35,071 nt of DNA from Acidobacteriaceae bacterium (GTDB lineage: Bacteria; Acidobacteriota; Terriglobia; Terriglobales; Acidobacteriaceae), in contig DAHUZH010000026.1 of assembly GCA_027306695.1 (NCBI GenBank), positions 1-35,071 of the forward strand, read 5' to 3'. The notes below the pieces were generated by a model. That model worked only from the letters and a program-made list of their open reading frames with translations, was not told the DNA's origin and did not search any database. This document shows, piece by piece, positions 26,966-35,071 of the stretch. The position numbers and the translations under genes are program-made. The first letter of the stretch is position 1. Each line of letters starts with the position of its first letter.

Positions 26966-27712
26966 TTAACCCATGTACATGCCGCCGTTGACATCGAGGA
27001 CATGCCCGGTGATATAGCTGGCCTGGTCCGAGGCAAGAAAAGCGACCGCGTGGGCGATGTCCTCGGGTGTGCCTGCCCGGTCCAGCGGAATTTGCGTCAG
27101 CATGGCGGCGCGTTGCTGCTCGTTCAGTACGTCCGTCATGGGCGTGGCAATGTAGCCGGGCGCGACTGCGTTCACGGTGATGTTGCGCGAGGCCAGTTCG
27201 CGCGCCAACGATTTGGTCAACCCGATCAGTCCCGCCTTGCTGGCGGCGTAATTCGCCTGGCCTGCCTGCCCGGTTTCTCCCACGACGCTGGTGATGTTGA
27301 TCATGCGTCCCCAGCGGGCCTTCAGCATGCTGGAAGACACGGCCTGCGTCAGCAGAAATGCGCCGGTAAGGTTGGTGGCCAGCACAGCGTCCCAATCGGC
27401 CAGCTTCATGCGCAGCATCAGATTGTCGCGGGTGATGCCGCCATTATTGACGAGAATTTCTATTTTTCCAAAATGCGCGATGACGGCCTTGGCGCAGGCT
27501 TTGATGGAATCTTCGCTGGCCAGGTCCAGCTCGAATGGAGCGGCTTTTCCGCCTGCTGCTTCAATCTCCGCAGCCACTTCGGCGAGCCTGGTTGCATTGC
27601 GCGCGGCCAGCGCCACATGCGCTCCGGCCTGGGCGAGCGCCAGCGCGCAGGCGCGTCCAATGCCTTGCGACGCGCCAGTGACGAGAGCAATGCGACCGTC
27701 CAGAGAAATCAT
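26966..27712 (-). CDS. fabG: 3-oxoacyl-ACP reductase, FabG-type SDR
   Basis: FabG reduces 3-oxoacyl-ACP with NADPH in the fatty-acid elongation cycle. The 248-residue protein has TGASQGIG (12-19), NNGG (89-92), Ser142, Tyr155 and Lys159 in the intact SxnYxxxK array (QANYAASKAG), PGYIATPMTD and the C-terminal DVNGGMYMG. The start is ATG 27712 with a GAGG site 8 nt upstream; an in-frame GTG at 27721 is less favoured. Its length and motif set match housekeeping FabG, in contrast to the SDR at 20930. It lies 33 bp downstream of the PIN toxin gene on the same strand; fab partners such as acpP are not adjacent. Confidence 0.9.
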   Translation of the reverse strand: MISLDGRIALVTGASQGIGRACALALAQAGAHVALAARNATRLAEVAAEIEAAGGKAAPFELDLASEDSIKACAKAVIAHFGKIEILVNNGGITRDNLMLRMKLADWDAVLATNLTGAFLLTQAVSSSMLKARWGRMINITSVVGETGQAGQANYAASKAGLIGLTKSLARELASRNITVNAVAPGYIATPMTDVLNEQQRAAMLTQIPLDRAGTPEDIAHAVAFLASDQASYITGHVLDVNGGMYMG

Positions 27713-27745
27713 GCGATCCACCTCTGTTAGAAAATTTTTTTCAGT

Positions 27746-28129
27746 CTACGGAAGCGAGTATAGGTCAAGTTCAGCCATGGGAAAATCCATGCGATTGTCC
27801 GTCATCAGCGTCAGCCCGTGTTCCATGGCTGCGGCCGCAATCAGCATATCGTCGAGTGCCAGCGTGCGGCCTTTCTGCGACCACTCCCGCTTCAATTTTC
27901 CGGCCCGGCGCGCAATTGCTGCGGTCATTGGATAACATTCCAGTCCTTCGAGAAACATTTCTGTCCTAGTTTCCTCGGCGGGCCGCATCCCCGCATAGAT
28001 TTCCGCCAGGTTGATGGCGGTGGTCGCCAGCGTATGGCCTTCACGAATCGTTTGCGCCAATAGCTCCCGGCGTCCGTGTCGATGGCGCAGCGCGTCGATC
28101 AAGACCGTTGTATCGAGGAGCAGGTTCAC
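27746..28129 (-). CDS. vapC: PIN-domain toxin (VapC family)
   Basis: VapC toxins are metal-dependent endoribonucleases. The 127-residue protein has the PIN acidic set: Asp in LLLDTTVLID, Glu in NLAEIYAGM, Asp-Asp in LALDDMLIAAAA and Asp in LMTDNRMDF. The start is GTG 28129, which overlaps the antitoxin stop in a 4-base GTGA arrangement, so translation is coupled. The pair forms a complete toxin-antitoxin module. fabG begins 33 bp downstream on the same strand. Confidence 0.9.
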   Translation of the reverse strand: MNLLLDTTVLIDALRHRHGRRELLAQTIREGHTLATTAINLAEIYAGMRPAEETRTEMFLEGLECYPMTAAIARRAGKLKREWSQKGRTLALDDMLIAAAAMEHGLTLMTDNRMDFPMAELDLYSLP

Positions 28130-28428
28130 TTTTTCTTGCCTGGATGTGCGTTCTGACGTGCGGCTTGCTCCATCCTTGTCGAGCGAGTTTGCCCTTCTTG
28201 TCGCAGTTTGCGCACCCAGGCAACCGAACCCTTCGCCAGCTCAGGATGGTCTTTGTCCTTCCAGGCAGGCTCGGCAGATTCCAGGAACTGGAGCAGTCTG
28301 CGGCGGCGAATCTCCGCTCGCGCCGTTTCCACCAGAAACGCGCTGCGTTTCCTGGGGCCGACAATCGCGTCGATTTCGCCCACAAGTTCCTGCGGCAACA
28401 GGATATGAGCGCGCCTGACGGTTTTCAT
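28126..28428 (-). CDS. Antitoxin, ribbon-helix-helix-like (VapB-type)
   Basis: The 100-residue protein begins MKTVRRAHILLPQELVGEIDAIV, split between a basic beta strand and helix, the pattern of ribbon-helix-helix DNA-binding antitoxins. The helical middle (RSAFLVETARAEIRRRRLLQFLES) and a polar, basic C-terminal tail that probably wraps the toxin follow. It directly precedes and overlaps the PIN toxin gene by 4 bp, which makes the antitoxin call firm by context. The ATG at 28428 has only a weak ribosome site. TGATAC (28437-28442) and GTATCA (28465-28470) just upstream are complementary and could be autoregulatory half-sites. Confidence 0.82.
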   Translation of the reverse strand: MKTVRRAHILLPQELVGEIDAIVGPRKRSAFLVETARAEIRRRRLLQFLESAEPAWKDKDHPELAKGSVAWVRKLRQEGQTRSTRMEQAARQNAHPGKKK

Positions 28429-28436
28429 AGGTTTTA

Positions 28437-28470
28437 TGATACATCCTGTGTGTGCTTTTGGTAGGTATCA
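28437..28470. promoter_or_regulatory. Possible autoregulatory half-sites upstream of the antitoxin
   Basis: TGATAC and GTATCA are reverse complements with centres 28 bp apart, just before the antitoxin ATG. Toxin-antitoxin complexes of this type repress their own promoters through such half-sites. The short length makes chance possible. Confidence 0.25.
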
Positions 28471-28514
28471 AAGTTGAATGTTGCGAGTGCATACAGTAGG
28501 AATGTGCATGAAAT

Positions 28515-29282
28515 TCACGCCATTGCCAGCATCGGCTCCAGCCGCCAGACATACACCGTCTGCTCCCGGGCGAAGTGCAGCACCGGTGGGATGTCCGGCA
28601 AACGAATGCCATGCGCCAGTGGCAGGTCATTCACTTCAATCTCCGCTTCGGCGGCCTCCAGCGGCCAGGGAGCGTGGTGGATGTTGCCTTGCAACAACCG
28701 CCCTCTGCCGTCATGGGTGAACAGGCAATAACGCTCCGTCAGGAAATATTCAATCGTGTCGCGGGCAGTGCGTCCCGCGCTTTGCGGGCCAAGCCCGCGA
28801 TAGGTGGCGCGAAAATGGACCGGCTTGTCGGCCAGGAGTCGCGTGCTTCGATAATGCAGCCAACCACCGGGGCGTTCTTCGACGTGCATCTTCGCCCAGT
28901 AGTAGGGCAAATGGAACCACAGCCGAGCGGCCAAAACAGCCGCAGGATTGGCCGCGTCGAGCGAAAAGAAAAAAACTCCGGGTGTTCCCGTCCGCTGGTC
29001 GCGCACATAGGTGCGGAGATTCAATTCCGCAAAGCGATGCGCTCCGGGAACGCTGCCGAGGCCGCGAAAACGAATCTGGTCCATGGTAAAAGGCACGATG
29101 CCCACCCAGCCGGTCCCGGCAAAACCGTCAACGATCAGGCCCTCGGGCAGTAAACCGGCAATCTGCTCGGCGGGTATGGGCCAGTGGGCAAACAGCAGGC
29201 TGTGCCACCGCTGGGTCATGACCCAGGGCCGTTGCGGTAGGGCCCACGGGCGGTCTTCGATCATTGTCAGGACATCACCCAT
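28515..29282 (-). CDS. DUF2071 (YqjF-like) family protein
   Basis: This 255-residue protein matches the DUF2071/YqjF pattern: WHSLLFAHWPIPAEQIAGLLP near residues 26-46, the VGIVPFTMDQIRFRGLG region, ELNLRTYVRD, GVFFFSLDAANPAAVLAARLWFHLPYYWAKM and a late HHAPWPLEAAEAEI strand, each a hallmark of the family. The fold is related to acetoacetate decarboxylase-like barrels, but no function is established. ATG 29282 has AAGGG about 9 nt upstream; ATG 29264 (MIEDRPW) is the alternative. It is divergent from the acyltransferase gene. Confidence 0.9.
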   Translation of the reverse strand: MGDVLTMIEDRPWALPQRPWVMTQRWHSLLFAHWPIPAEQIAGLLPEGLIVDGFAGTGWVGIVPFTMDQIRFRGLGSVPGAHRFAELNLRTYVRDQRTGTPGVFFFSLDAANPAAVLAARLWFHLPYYWAKMHVEERPGGWLHYRSTRLLADKPVHFRATYRGLGPQSAGRTARDTIEYFLTERYCLFTHDGRGRLLQGNIHHAPWPLEAAEAEIEVNDLPLAHGIRLPDIPPVLHFAREQTVYVWRLEPMLAMA

Positions 29283-29458
29283 ATATCGAAACCCTTAACA
29301 GATTAACCAAAGAGTACGCATAAGCATACGCGCAATTCAAAGGTCGATTTTGCTATTCTGCTGCTTTCAGGTTGCATCCAGCCGGAGATTTCTTCCAGTA
29401 AAAACTGTCAGGGCGAAAGGTCAAGGATTTGCGTGTCCATGGAAGTTCCATTCCCGAT

Positions 29459-30631
29459 ATGCCGGACAGTGCGAGCAATGGCCAGGAAGGAACCGCCAGT
29501 AGAGATGAACAGAAGCGGCCCGACACGCGGATTCAACTTTCCGGCCACATCCCAAAGCTGGATTCGCTGCGAGGACTGGCCATTCTGCTGGTTGTCGTCT
29601 ACCACGCCTATGGTGGGGACGTCGATTACAGGAAGTGGCATGGGGCTGCGCGCTGTTTCCTCTACATTTCGAGCTATGGATACACAGGAGTCGAACTGTT
29701 TTTCGTACTGTCTGGATTTTTGATTACCAGTATCCTGCTGAGAAGCAAGCCCAGGCCCGACTATTACCAATCGTTTTACATGCGACGCGCCTTACGCATC
29801 CTGCCGGCTTATTTCGCCATACTTATCGTCATTAAAATATGGATGGGAGTGACCTGGAAATATGTTCTGGCCTGCCTGCTTTACATCGCGAATATGGCTG
29901 GCCTGGTGGGCGCGAAAACCAGCGAGTACGCGCCGTTATGGTCATTAGCAGTTGAAGAGCAGTTTTATCTGGCGTGGCCTTTCTGTGTGCGGAAATGCAC
30001 AGAGCGTACTTTGTTAAAGCTGGCGATTATACTCTGTGTTCTTCTGCCTATTGCGCGCTTGTTGGCAACCATATTTTTCCCGCATACAGATATTCGATAC
30101 AAGACCTACTTTATTGCCGATTACCTGGCCTATGGTGCGCTGATCGCCATCTGCTTGTATCTTGGCCATATTCACGCGCGCAATATTCAAAGGATCGCTC
30201 GAGGGTTGATAGGTCTTGGAATCCCTCTCGTACTGGTTGTTTTGTATGTAGGGTATGGGAATCGCAGTCTCGGTTATGGAAGCGCCCTGTTGCGTTCGAT
30301 GGGGATACTTCCTTTTATCTGGATATTCTGCGGCCTGGTTTTGCGCGCCATTGCAAGTCATCACTTTGGCGACGAGCGTTCCAATCCGGTTCTTATTTTT
30401 CTTGGATACATCAGTTATGGCTTGTATCTTATCCATGAGTTTATGTTTTATGAGTATGGCAAGCTTACCGCGCATACCGACCTACCTCAGTTGAATCGCA
30501 GCTTTTTTATGCTTAGCGTGCGATTTGTATGTGTGGCAACCGCATCAATTTTCCTCGCTTACCTATCGCGCCGGTTCTATGAAGAGTATTTTTTGCGCAT
30601 GCGCGCCAAAACCAGACACGCAGGAAATTGA
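29459..30631 (+). CDS. Acyltransferase-3 family membrane protein
   Basis: Acyltransferase-3 (OafA/YrhL-like) proteins move acyl groups onto extracellular sugars such as O-antigen, exopolysaccharide or peptidoglycan. The protein (390 residues from ATG 29459) has LDSLRGLAILLVVVYHAYGGD with the catalytic-type His near residue 50, and GYTGVELFFVLSGFLIT. It also has FYMRRALRILPAYF, EYAPLWSLAVEEQFYLAWP and about ten hydrophobic helices. A TTG at 29429 with AAAGG upstream would add ten residues. Base composition is visibly more A+T-rich than the neighbours (for example 29800-30500), which may mean horizontal acquisition. A candidate terminator follows at 30675. Confidence 0.93.
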   Translation: MPDSASNGQEGTASRDEQKRPDTRIQLSGHIPKLDSLRGLAILLVVVYHAYGGDVDYRKWHGAARCFLYISSYGYTGVELFFVLSGFLITSILLRSKPRPDYYQSFYMRRALRILPAYFAILIVIKIWMGVTWKYVLACLLYIANMAGLVGAKTSEYAPLWSLAVEEQFYLAWPFCVRKCTERTLLKLAIILCVLLPIARLLATIFFPHTDIRYKTYFIADYLAYGALIAICLYLGHIHARNIQRIARGLIGLGIPLVLVVLYVGYGNRSLGYGSALLRSMGILPFIWIFCGLVLRAIASHHFGDERSNPVLIFLGYISYGLYLIHEFMFYEYGKLTAHTDLPQLNRSFFMLSVRFVCVATASIFLAYLSRRFYEEYFLRMRAKTRHAGN

Positions 30632-30674
30632 GAGAGGCCCTGTGAAGAGAAATTTCTGTTGCGGAATCTCGCCC

Positions 30675-30696
30675 AAAATCCGCAAGCGGGATTTTT
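30675..30696 (+). terminator. Rho-independent-type terminator after the acyltransferase gene
   Basis: AAAATCC (30675-30681) and GGATTTT (30689-30695) form a perfect 7-bp stem with a 7-nt loop, ending in five consecutive T residues. It sits 44 bp past the acyltransferase stop and before the ThyX-like start, so the two genes probably have separate transcripts. Confidence 0.45.
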
Positions 30697-30769
30697 GTCG
30701 CGCAGGCGAACATTGTCTGCGTTACTCTGTAGGCCGAGCACACTTCTAAAATTTGCTTCCCCAAAAAAT

Positions 30770-32365
30770 ATGCCTGTAGACGAGACGACCCAAGTTCACC
30801 CAGCATCGCAGCCCGCCGCCGCCAACACCACTGAGGTGTATGCCATCCATGGCGCAGACCCGGAAGTGCTGGCCTATGCGATGGCGAAATACTCGCGCTC
30901 TTCGCTCTCTATGAAGGAGTCTTTGCGCGAACTGAATGCGCAACGCGCCGAACAGTTTTTGAACACGTTTTATTTCCAGTATGGCCATCGCTCGATTGCC
31001 GATCTGGCGCACATTGCGCTGGCCGTCGAACGGCTGTCGTTGCTGGCCGCCATCGTGCTGGTGGATGAGCAGCGATGGGACGGGCAGGAGCGCTCGACGC
31101 GCTACCAGAACTTTCGCAAGAGCGGATGGTTCCTGCCGGAATTTGGCGCGGATTCGCAGGCCCGGAAACTATATACGGAGAGCGTTGAGAAACTCTTCAA
31201 CTCGTATGAAGAGATTTCCCGTGGCGCCGTGGAGTTGCTGCGCAGTCAGGTGGCGAAGCCCGCCGAGATGAAGCAGGACGCCTACGAGCGCACTTTGCGC
31301 GCGCGGGCCTTCGATGGTGCGCGGTATCTTTTGCCGCTGGCGGCGAACACATCGCTCGGCGAAATCGTGAATGCGCGCACGCTGGAGACGCAGGTTTCGC
31401 GGCTGCTCTCACACACCCACGCGGAGGTCCGCAAGCTGGGAGAAAAATTGCGTGAGGCTGCGGTTGCGCCGTCGTGGAACGTGCAACGCGCGGCGCTCGA
31501 AGCGTTGCAGCGGGACATTGCCTCCGCCGATCCAGCGTTGGGAGAGCGCGCCGCGGCGCTGCTGCTGCGCGAGGTTCCCGTAGCGCCGACGCTGGTGAAA
31601 TATGCCGCTCCGGTCGAGTATCAGCAGAAGACGCGCGCCGATCTGGAGCAGGCCGCGCGGGAGTTGATGCGGCAGGAGCGCATCCAGGTTGCGCCATTGG
31701 TCGATCTAATAGAAGGCGGCGAACATGGCGGGCAGGAATCGGTCGAGATCGAAATTGTCACCACGCTGCTCTACGGCGCGTGCCATTATCCGTATCGGCA
31801 GATTCGCGAGCATGTTGCCGCGCTCGATCAGGTGCGCCGCGACGAGCTCTTATTGTTGGGCACGCGGCATCGCGGGCGCCACGATGAACTGTCGCGCGCG
31901 TTTTCCTCGGGCTATCACTTTCGCTTCGACATTCTCATGGACATCGGCGGCTTTCGCGACATGCATCGTCACCGCCGCTGTGTGCAGACCATGCAGAGTT
32001 TCACCAGCGCGCATGGGTATGAAGTGCCCGAACTGATCGCCGCATCCGATCTGCGCCAGCCCTATGAGCAGGCTCTGCAAGAGGCACACGCAACTTTCGA
32101 GCAGCTATCGCAGGCGAACATTCCTGAGTCCACAGCTACGGCGCAATACGTGCTGCCGCTGGGGACGCGCTGCCGCTCGCTGTTCAAAATGGATTTTTCC
32201 GAAGCGCTCTACATCGCGGAGTTGCGCAGCGCCCCACAAGGCCACATCTCCTACCGCCGCGTCGCCTGGGAGATGTATCAGGCCGTCGCGAAAAAGCATC
32301 CCGTCCTGGTACAGAATTTTCGCGTGACGGATGTGAACGTGCCTGTAGACCCGCTGCAGAGATAA
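30770..32365 (+). CDS. thyX: Tandem-domain ThyX-like protein (FAD-dependent thymidylate synthase family)
   Basis: ThyX makes dTMP from dUMP using FAD and methylene-THF. This 531-residue protein is about twice the usual size and carries two ThyX-like halves. Half 1 (about 25-235) has FQYGHRSIADLAH, an ERSTRY match to the SxRY dUMP-binding end of the ThyX motif (109-112) and ARYLLPLAANTSLGEIVNAR. Half 2 (about 320-515) has MHRHRRCVQTMQS with the RHR element (400-402), AQYVLPLG and ELRSAPQGHISYR. Neither half shows the full RHRx7S motif with SxRY, so the active site may be composite, or activity may differ. ATG 30770 is chosen because upstream sequence is intergenic in character; the ribosome site is weak. 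Long ThyX proteins of this kind are, as far as I recall, annotated in acidobacteria. Confidence 0.8.
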   Translation: MPVDETTQVHPASQPAAANTTEVYAIHGADPEVLAYAMAKYSRSSLSMKESLRELNAQRAEQFLNTFYFQYGHRSIADLAHIALAVERLSLLAAIVLVDEQRWDGQERSTRYQNFRKSGWFLPEFGADSQARKLYTESVEKLFNSYEEISRGAVELLRSQVAKPAEMKQDAYERTLRARAFDGARYLLPLAANTSLGEIVNARTLETQVSRLLSHTHAEVRKLGEKLREAAVAPSWNVQRAALEALQRDIASADPALGERAAALLLREVPVAPTLVKYAAPVEYQQKTRADLEQAARELMRQERIQVAPLVDLIEGGEHGGQESVEIEIVTTLLYGACHYPYRQIREHVAALDQVRRDELLLLGTRHRGRHDELSRAFSSGYHFRFDILMDIGGFRDMHRHRRCVQTMQSFTSAHGYEVPELIAASDLRQPYEQALQEAHATFEQLSQANIPESTATAQYVLPLGTRCRSLFKMDFSEALYIAELRSAPQGHISYRRVAWEMYQAVAKKHPVLVQNFRVTDVNVPVDPLQR

Positions 32366-32432
32366 ATGTTACCCAGTCAATTTGAGATCAGCTCTGCGGG
32401 CGGTTTACTCAGCGAAGCGAGGCCAAAGGGTC

Positions 32433-33203
32433 GTGGCTGTTTTACAGTTCAAATTTGATGAGAGCTATAACGAGCGGATTATGTGCGTTGGTGGCTGGAT
32501 TGGCAACGAGTTGGAATGGAAACGGCTAGAATCTCGTTGGCAAAAGCGAATTGACTTCGAGAATGCTCACCATCAATCCAACCAGCAAATTACCCGGTTT
32601 CACGCCTCTCACCTAAACGCTCGCGACCAAGAGTTCAAAAACTGGACGCAGGAGATGAGTATTTCCTTCTCCAAGAAGCTAATCGGACTCGCCGCAAAGC
32701 GAAGCATGGGAGCAGTGTGCATTGTTGCCGATATGGACGCCTTGAAAGAGGTGTTCCCGGAAGGCGACCCAAATAGGCAGCATAGTACCTACGCCCTTTG
32801 CATAAAGCAGATGATGGTCGAGATCGGACATATCATCCGCGAGTTTTTTCCGGGTGACCAGGTTTTGTTAATCCACGACCACGGAAATTGGGACGCTGAG
32901 GCTCTTGACGGTTACAACAAGATGGTGAACGACGCCAATTGGGAGCCGCGCAATCTATTTGTTGGTCTCTCGCCAATGACTGGAAAGCAATCAGTCGGTT
33001 TGCAAGTGGCAGACCTGATCGCCTACGAGATTTTTAGAATGGCAAAGGCCAAGGAAGCTCTCAGTACTGACGGAATGCGGGGTGCGATGCGCGAGATAAT
33101 AAAGAAGGAAATACCATTGGCTGCGAAATATATGAATCTTCAGGCTGTCAAAGCGCTACGCAAAATCATGGCGGATTCTGGAAAGTATGGAATAGACGAA
33201 TAG
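32433..33203 (+). CDS. DUF3800-like protein
   Basis: From GTG 32433 the 256-residue protein begins VAVLQFKFDES. An N-terminal beta strand with a DES motif and a C-terminal GLQVADLIAYEIFR segment are the two hallmarks of DUF3800-like proteins, which are predicted to have an RNase H-like fold with scattered acidic residues. Further candidates are Asp in VADMDALKE and LLIHDHGN. DUF3800 genes are common on mobile and defence-rich regions, but their biochemistry is not established. The GTG is preferred over TTG 32382 because it begins at the conserved strand; GAGG lies about 10 nt upstream. It follows the ThyX-like gene closely and is convergent with a toxin-antitoxin pair. Confidence 0.7.
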   Translation: MAVLQFKFDESYNERIMCVGGWIGNELEWKRLESRWQKRIDFENAHHQSNQQITRFHASHLNARDQEFKNWTQEMSISFSKKLIGLAAKRSMGAVCIVADMDALKEVFPEGDPNRQHSTYALCIKQMMVEIGHIIREFFPGDQVLLIHDHGNWDAEALDGYNKMVNDANWEPRNLFVGLSPMTGKQSVGLQVADLIAYEIFRMAKAKEALSTDGMRGAMREIIKKEIPLAAKYMNLQAVKALRKIMADSGKYGIDE

Positions 33204-33294
33204 GGATGCTGCCCTGTGTGCGCCCTCGTTGTTGTGTATGCGAGCATTGTTAAACCCGGAAGCTCGGCTCAGTCATACAAAGTAAATCTGGGCA

Positions 33295-33702
33295 TCACTT
33301 CCTCGGCAAGAACAGTATTTCCGCTCGGTTCGCCGCTGGTTTCAGATTATAATTCGCAGTCACGAAGGTGCATGGAGTGCTTTCGGCAAGTTCCACTCCG
33401 AATGCGTCTACGTATGGAATTTTCAGCTCGACCTTCAATTTCGCTGCACGAGCAGCGCGTTCTCGGGTCACAGAAACTACGTTGAGATTAAGATCGCCGA
33501 GGAGCGAAAGGACGCGACTCAACGCGCGTTCGCCATTTCTGCGATAAATGACTCCTAACACTTCTCCCCAGTGGATTGCAGAAACAACCACTGCATGAGT
33601 TCCCGACAAATGGGCATTCAGAATGTCTTCAACTTCGTCCGCGCCTGCTTCCGAGTCTAGAAATCGCAGGAGAGCGCTGGCGTCGAGTGCGTAGGTCACC
33701 AT
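33295..33702 (-). CDS. vapC: PIN-domain toxin (VapC family), second module
   Basis: This 135-residue PIN-domain protein shows Asp in YALDASALLRFLD, Glu in SAIHWGEVLGVIYRR and Asp in PYVDAFGVELA. The last acidic position, usually TxD, reads VTANYNL, so Asn stands where Asp is often found; three acidic residues usually suffice for metal binding. ATG 33702 overlaps the antitoxin gene by 7 bp, so the two are translationally coupled. It differs clearly from the toxin at 27746. Confidence 0.88.
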   Translation of the reverse strand: MVTYALDASALLRFLDSEAGADEVEDILNAHLSGTHAVVVSAIHWGEVLGVIYRRNGERALSRVLSLLGDLNLNVVSVTRERAARAAKLKVELKIPYVDAFGVELAESTPCTFVTANYNLKPAANRAEILFLPRK

Positions 33703-33941
33703 TTCGAACGCTTGTCGTCTTCACGGCGCTCCTTCAGCAGCATTTCCGTGCCTGATGGCCCGCCAGCGGTAATGCCGCGAAGCTCATCCACAAGTTGCTT
33801 GTTCACCGGACGGAGAACGATGTGATTGCGTTGGCGGCTGACAACAATGCGGGTGCCCGGTTTCAAATTGAGCGCCTCGCGAATTTCCGCTGGAATAACC
33901 AACTGCCCCTTGGTGCTGATTGTGGTCGTATGCGATGCCAT
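33696..33941 (-). CDS. AbrB/MazE-type antitoxin
   Basis: The 81-residue protein has the SpoVT-AbrB swapped-hairpin domain: TTTISTKGQLVIPAEIREALNL followed by KPGTRIVVSRQRNHIVLRPV, split across the two halves of the barrel. A C-terminal tail (GTEMLLKERREDDKRSKW) probably binds the toxin. It directly precedes and overlaps the PIN toxin gene, giving a complete VapBC-type module with an AbrB antitoxin. ATG 33941 is the start, within a 216-bp spacer before recA. Confidence 0.92.
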   Translation of the reverse strand: MASHTTTISTKGQLVIPAEIREALNLKPGTRIVVSRQRNHIVLRPVNKQLVDELRGITAGGPSGTEMLLKERREDDKRSKW

Positions 33942-34059
33942 GTAAGAATTATATCAATAGGTAAGACGATCTTGTGAAGTAAGCCAGACGGAAAATCGGG
34001 CTTTGCAGGCAGCCAAAAATCTAAACGATTTCGCTTTTATTTCGCCATATCGAATTTGG

Positions 34060-34068
34060 TGCTAAAAT
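34060..34068 (+). promoter_or_regulatory. Extended -10 promoter candidate for recA
   Basis: TGCTAAAAT (TGnTAAAAT) is a good extended -10 element about 90 bp before the recA ATG, in an A+T-rich stretch. The matching -35 (TTTCGC near 34040) is weak, as extended -10 promoters tolerate. I see no clear SOS/LexA box; CCATATCGAATTTGG nearby is only an imperfect palindrome. Confidence 0.4.
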
Positions 34069-34157
34069 CCCGCCAGTGACCAAAGTTTATCGATACAACG
34101 CAGCAGTCGCATGGTGTCGCGGACAACTCAATTCCACCTCAACCCCCGGAGATAGAA

Positions 34158-35071
<914 letters not shown>

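Noticed and set aside
33942-34157. SOS operator upstream of recA
   Set aside because: No GTTC-type or CTGT-type LexA box is visible; only an imperfect palindrome is present.

Overview
This window looks like a chromosomal segment of an acidobacterium, most likely class Terriglobia. The main pointers are a roughly 1100-residue TonB-dependent receptor with an N-terminal carboxypeptidase-regulatory-like domain, moderately high G+C, a dense mix of housekeeping and small hypothetical genes on both strands, and intergenic foldback repeats starting CATTCTGAGC. This assignment is inference from gene content and sequence style; no rRNA gene is present to confirm it.

Left part (1-8.5 kb): the 3' end of a polytopic membrane protein, an exported GH13 alpha-glucosidase-like lipoprotein, then leftward genes for a DinB-like protein, a LOG-family protein and a small membrane protein. 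A foldback repeat separates these from typA (ribosome-associated GTPase). A secreted zinc-dependent phospholipase-C-like protein follows. It is divergent from the large TonB-dependent receptor (8.6-11.9 kb), and the spacer between them holds a perfect 14-bp inverted repeat.

Middle part (12-25.4 kb): a DUF2905 protein and a receiver-only response regulator lie divergent from a potassium-channel-like protein. Next come a deoxyhypusine-synthase-like enzyme with a small membrane protein downstream, an S1/P1-nuclease-like secreted protein, and a leftward cupin, TPR protein and dGTPase run. An SDR lacking the catalytic Tyr and Lys, an orphan 236-residue protein, a second foldback repeat, purH and a divergent rhomboid-family membrane protein complete this part.

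Right part (25.4-35.07 kb): an XRE regulator, an exported dienelactone-hydrolase-like protein, fabG, a PIN-type toxin-antitoxin pair, a DUF2071 protein, an A+T-richer acyltransferase-3 gene, a tandem-domain ThyX-like protein, a DUF3800-like protein, a second PIN toxin-antitoxin pair with an AbrB-type antitoxin, and the start of recA, which runs off the right edge. The 28-34 kb stretch has the most accessory character.

No gene-free stretch exceeds about 260 bases. I saw no tRNA, rRNA, CRISPR array, transposase or integrase. I did not find a clear multi-gene novel system. The best leads are the tandem ThyX with its split active site, the channel and receiver-only regulator locus with its structured spacer, the DHS-like two-gene unit, the receptor-upstream palindrome and the repeat family.
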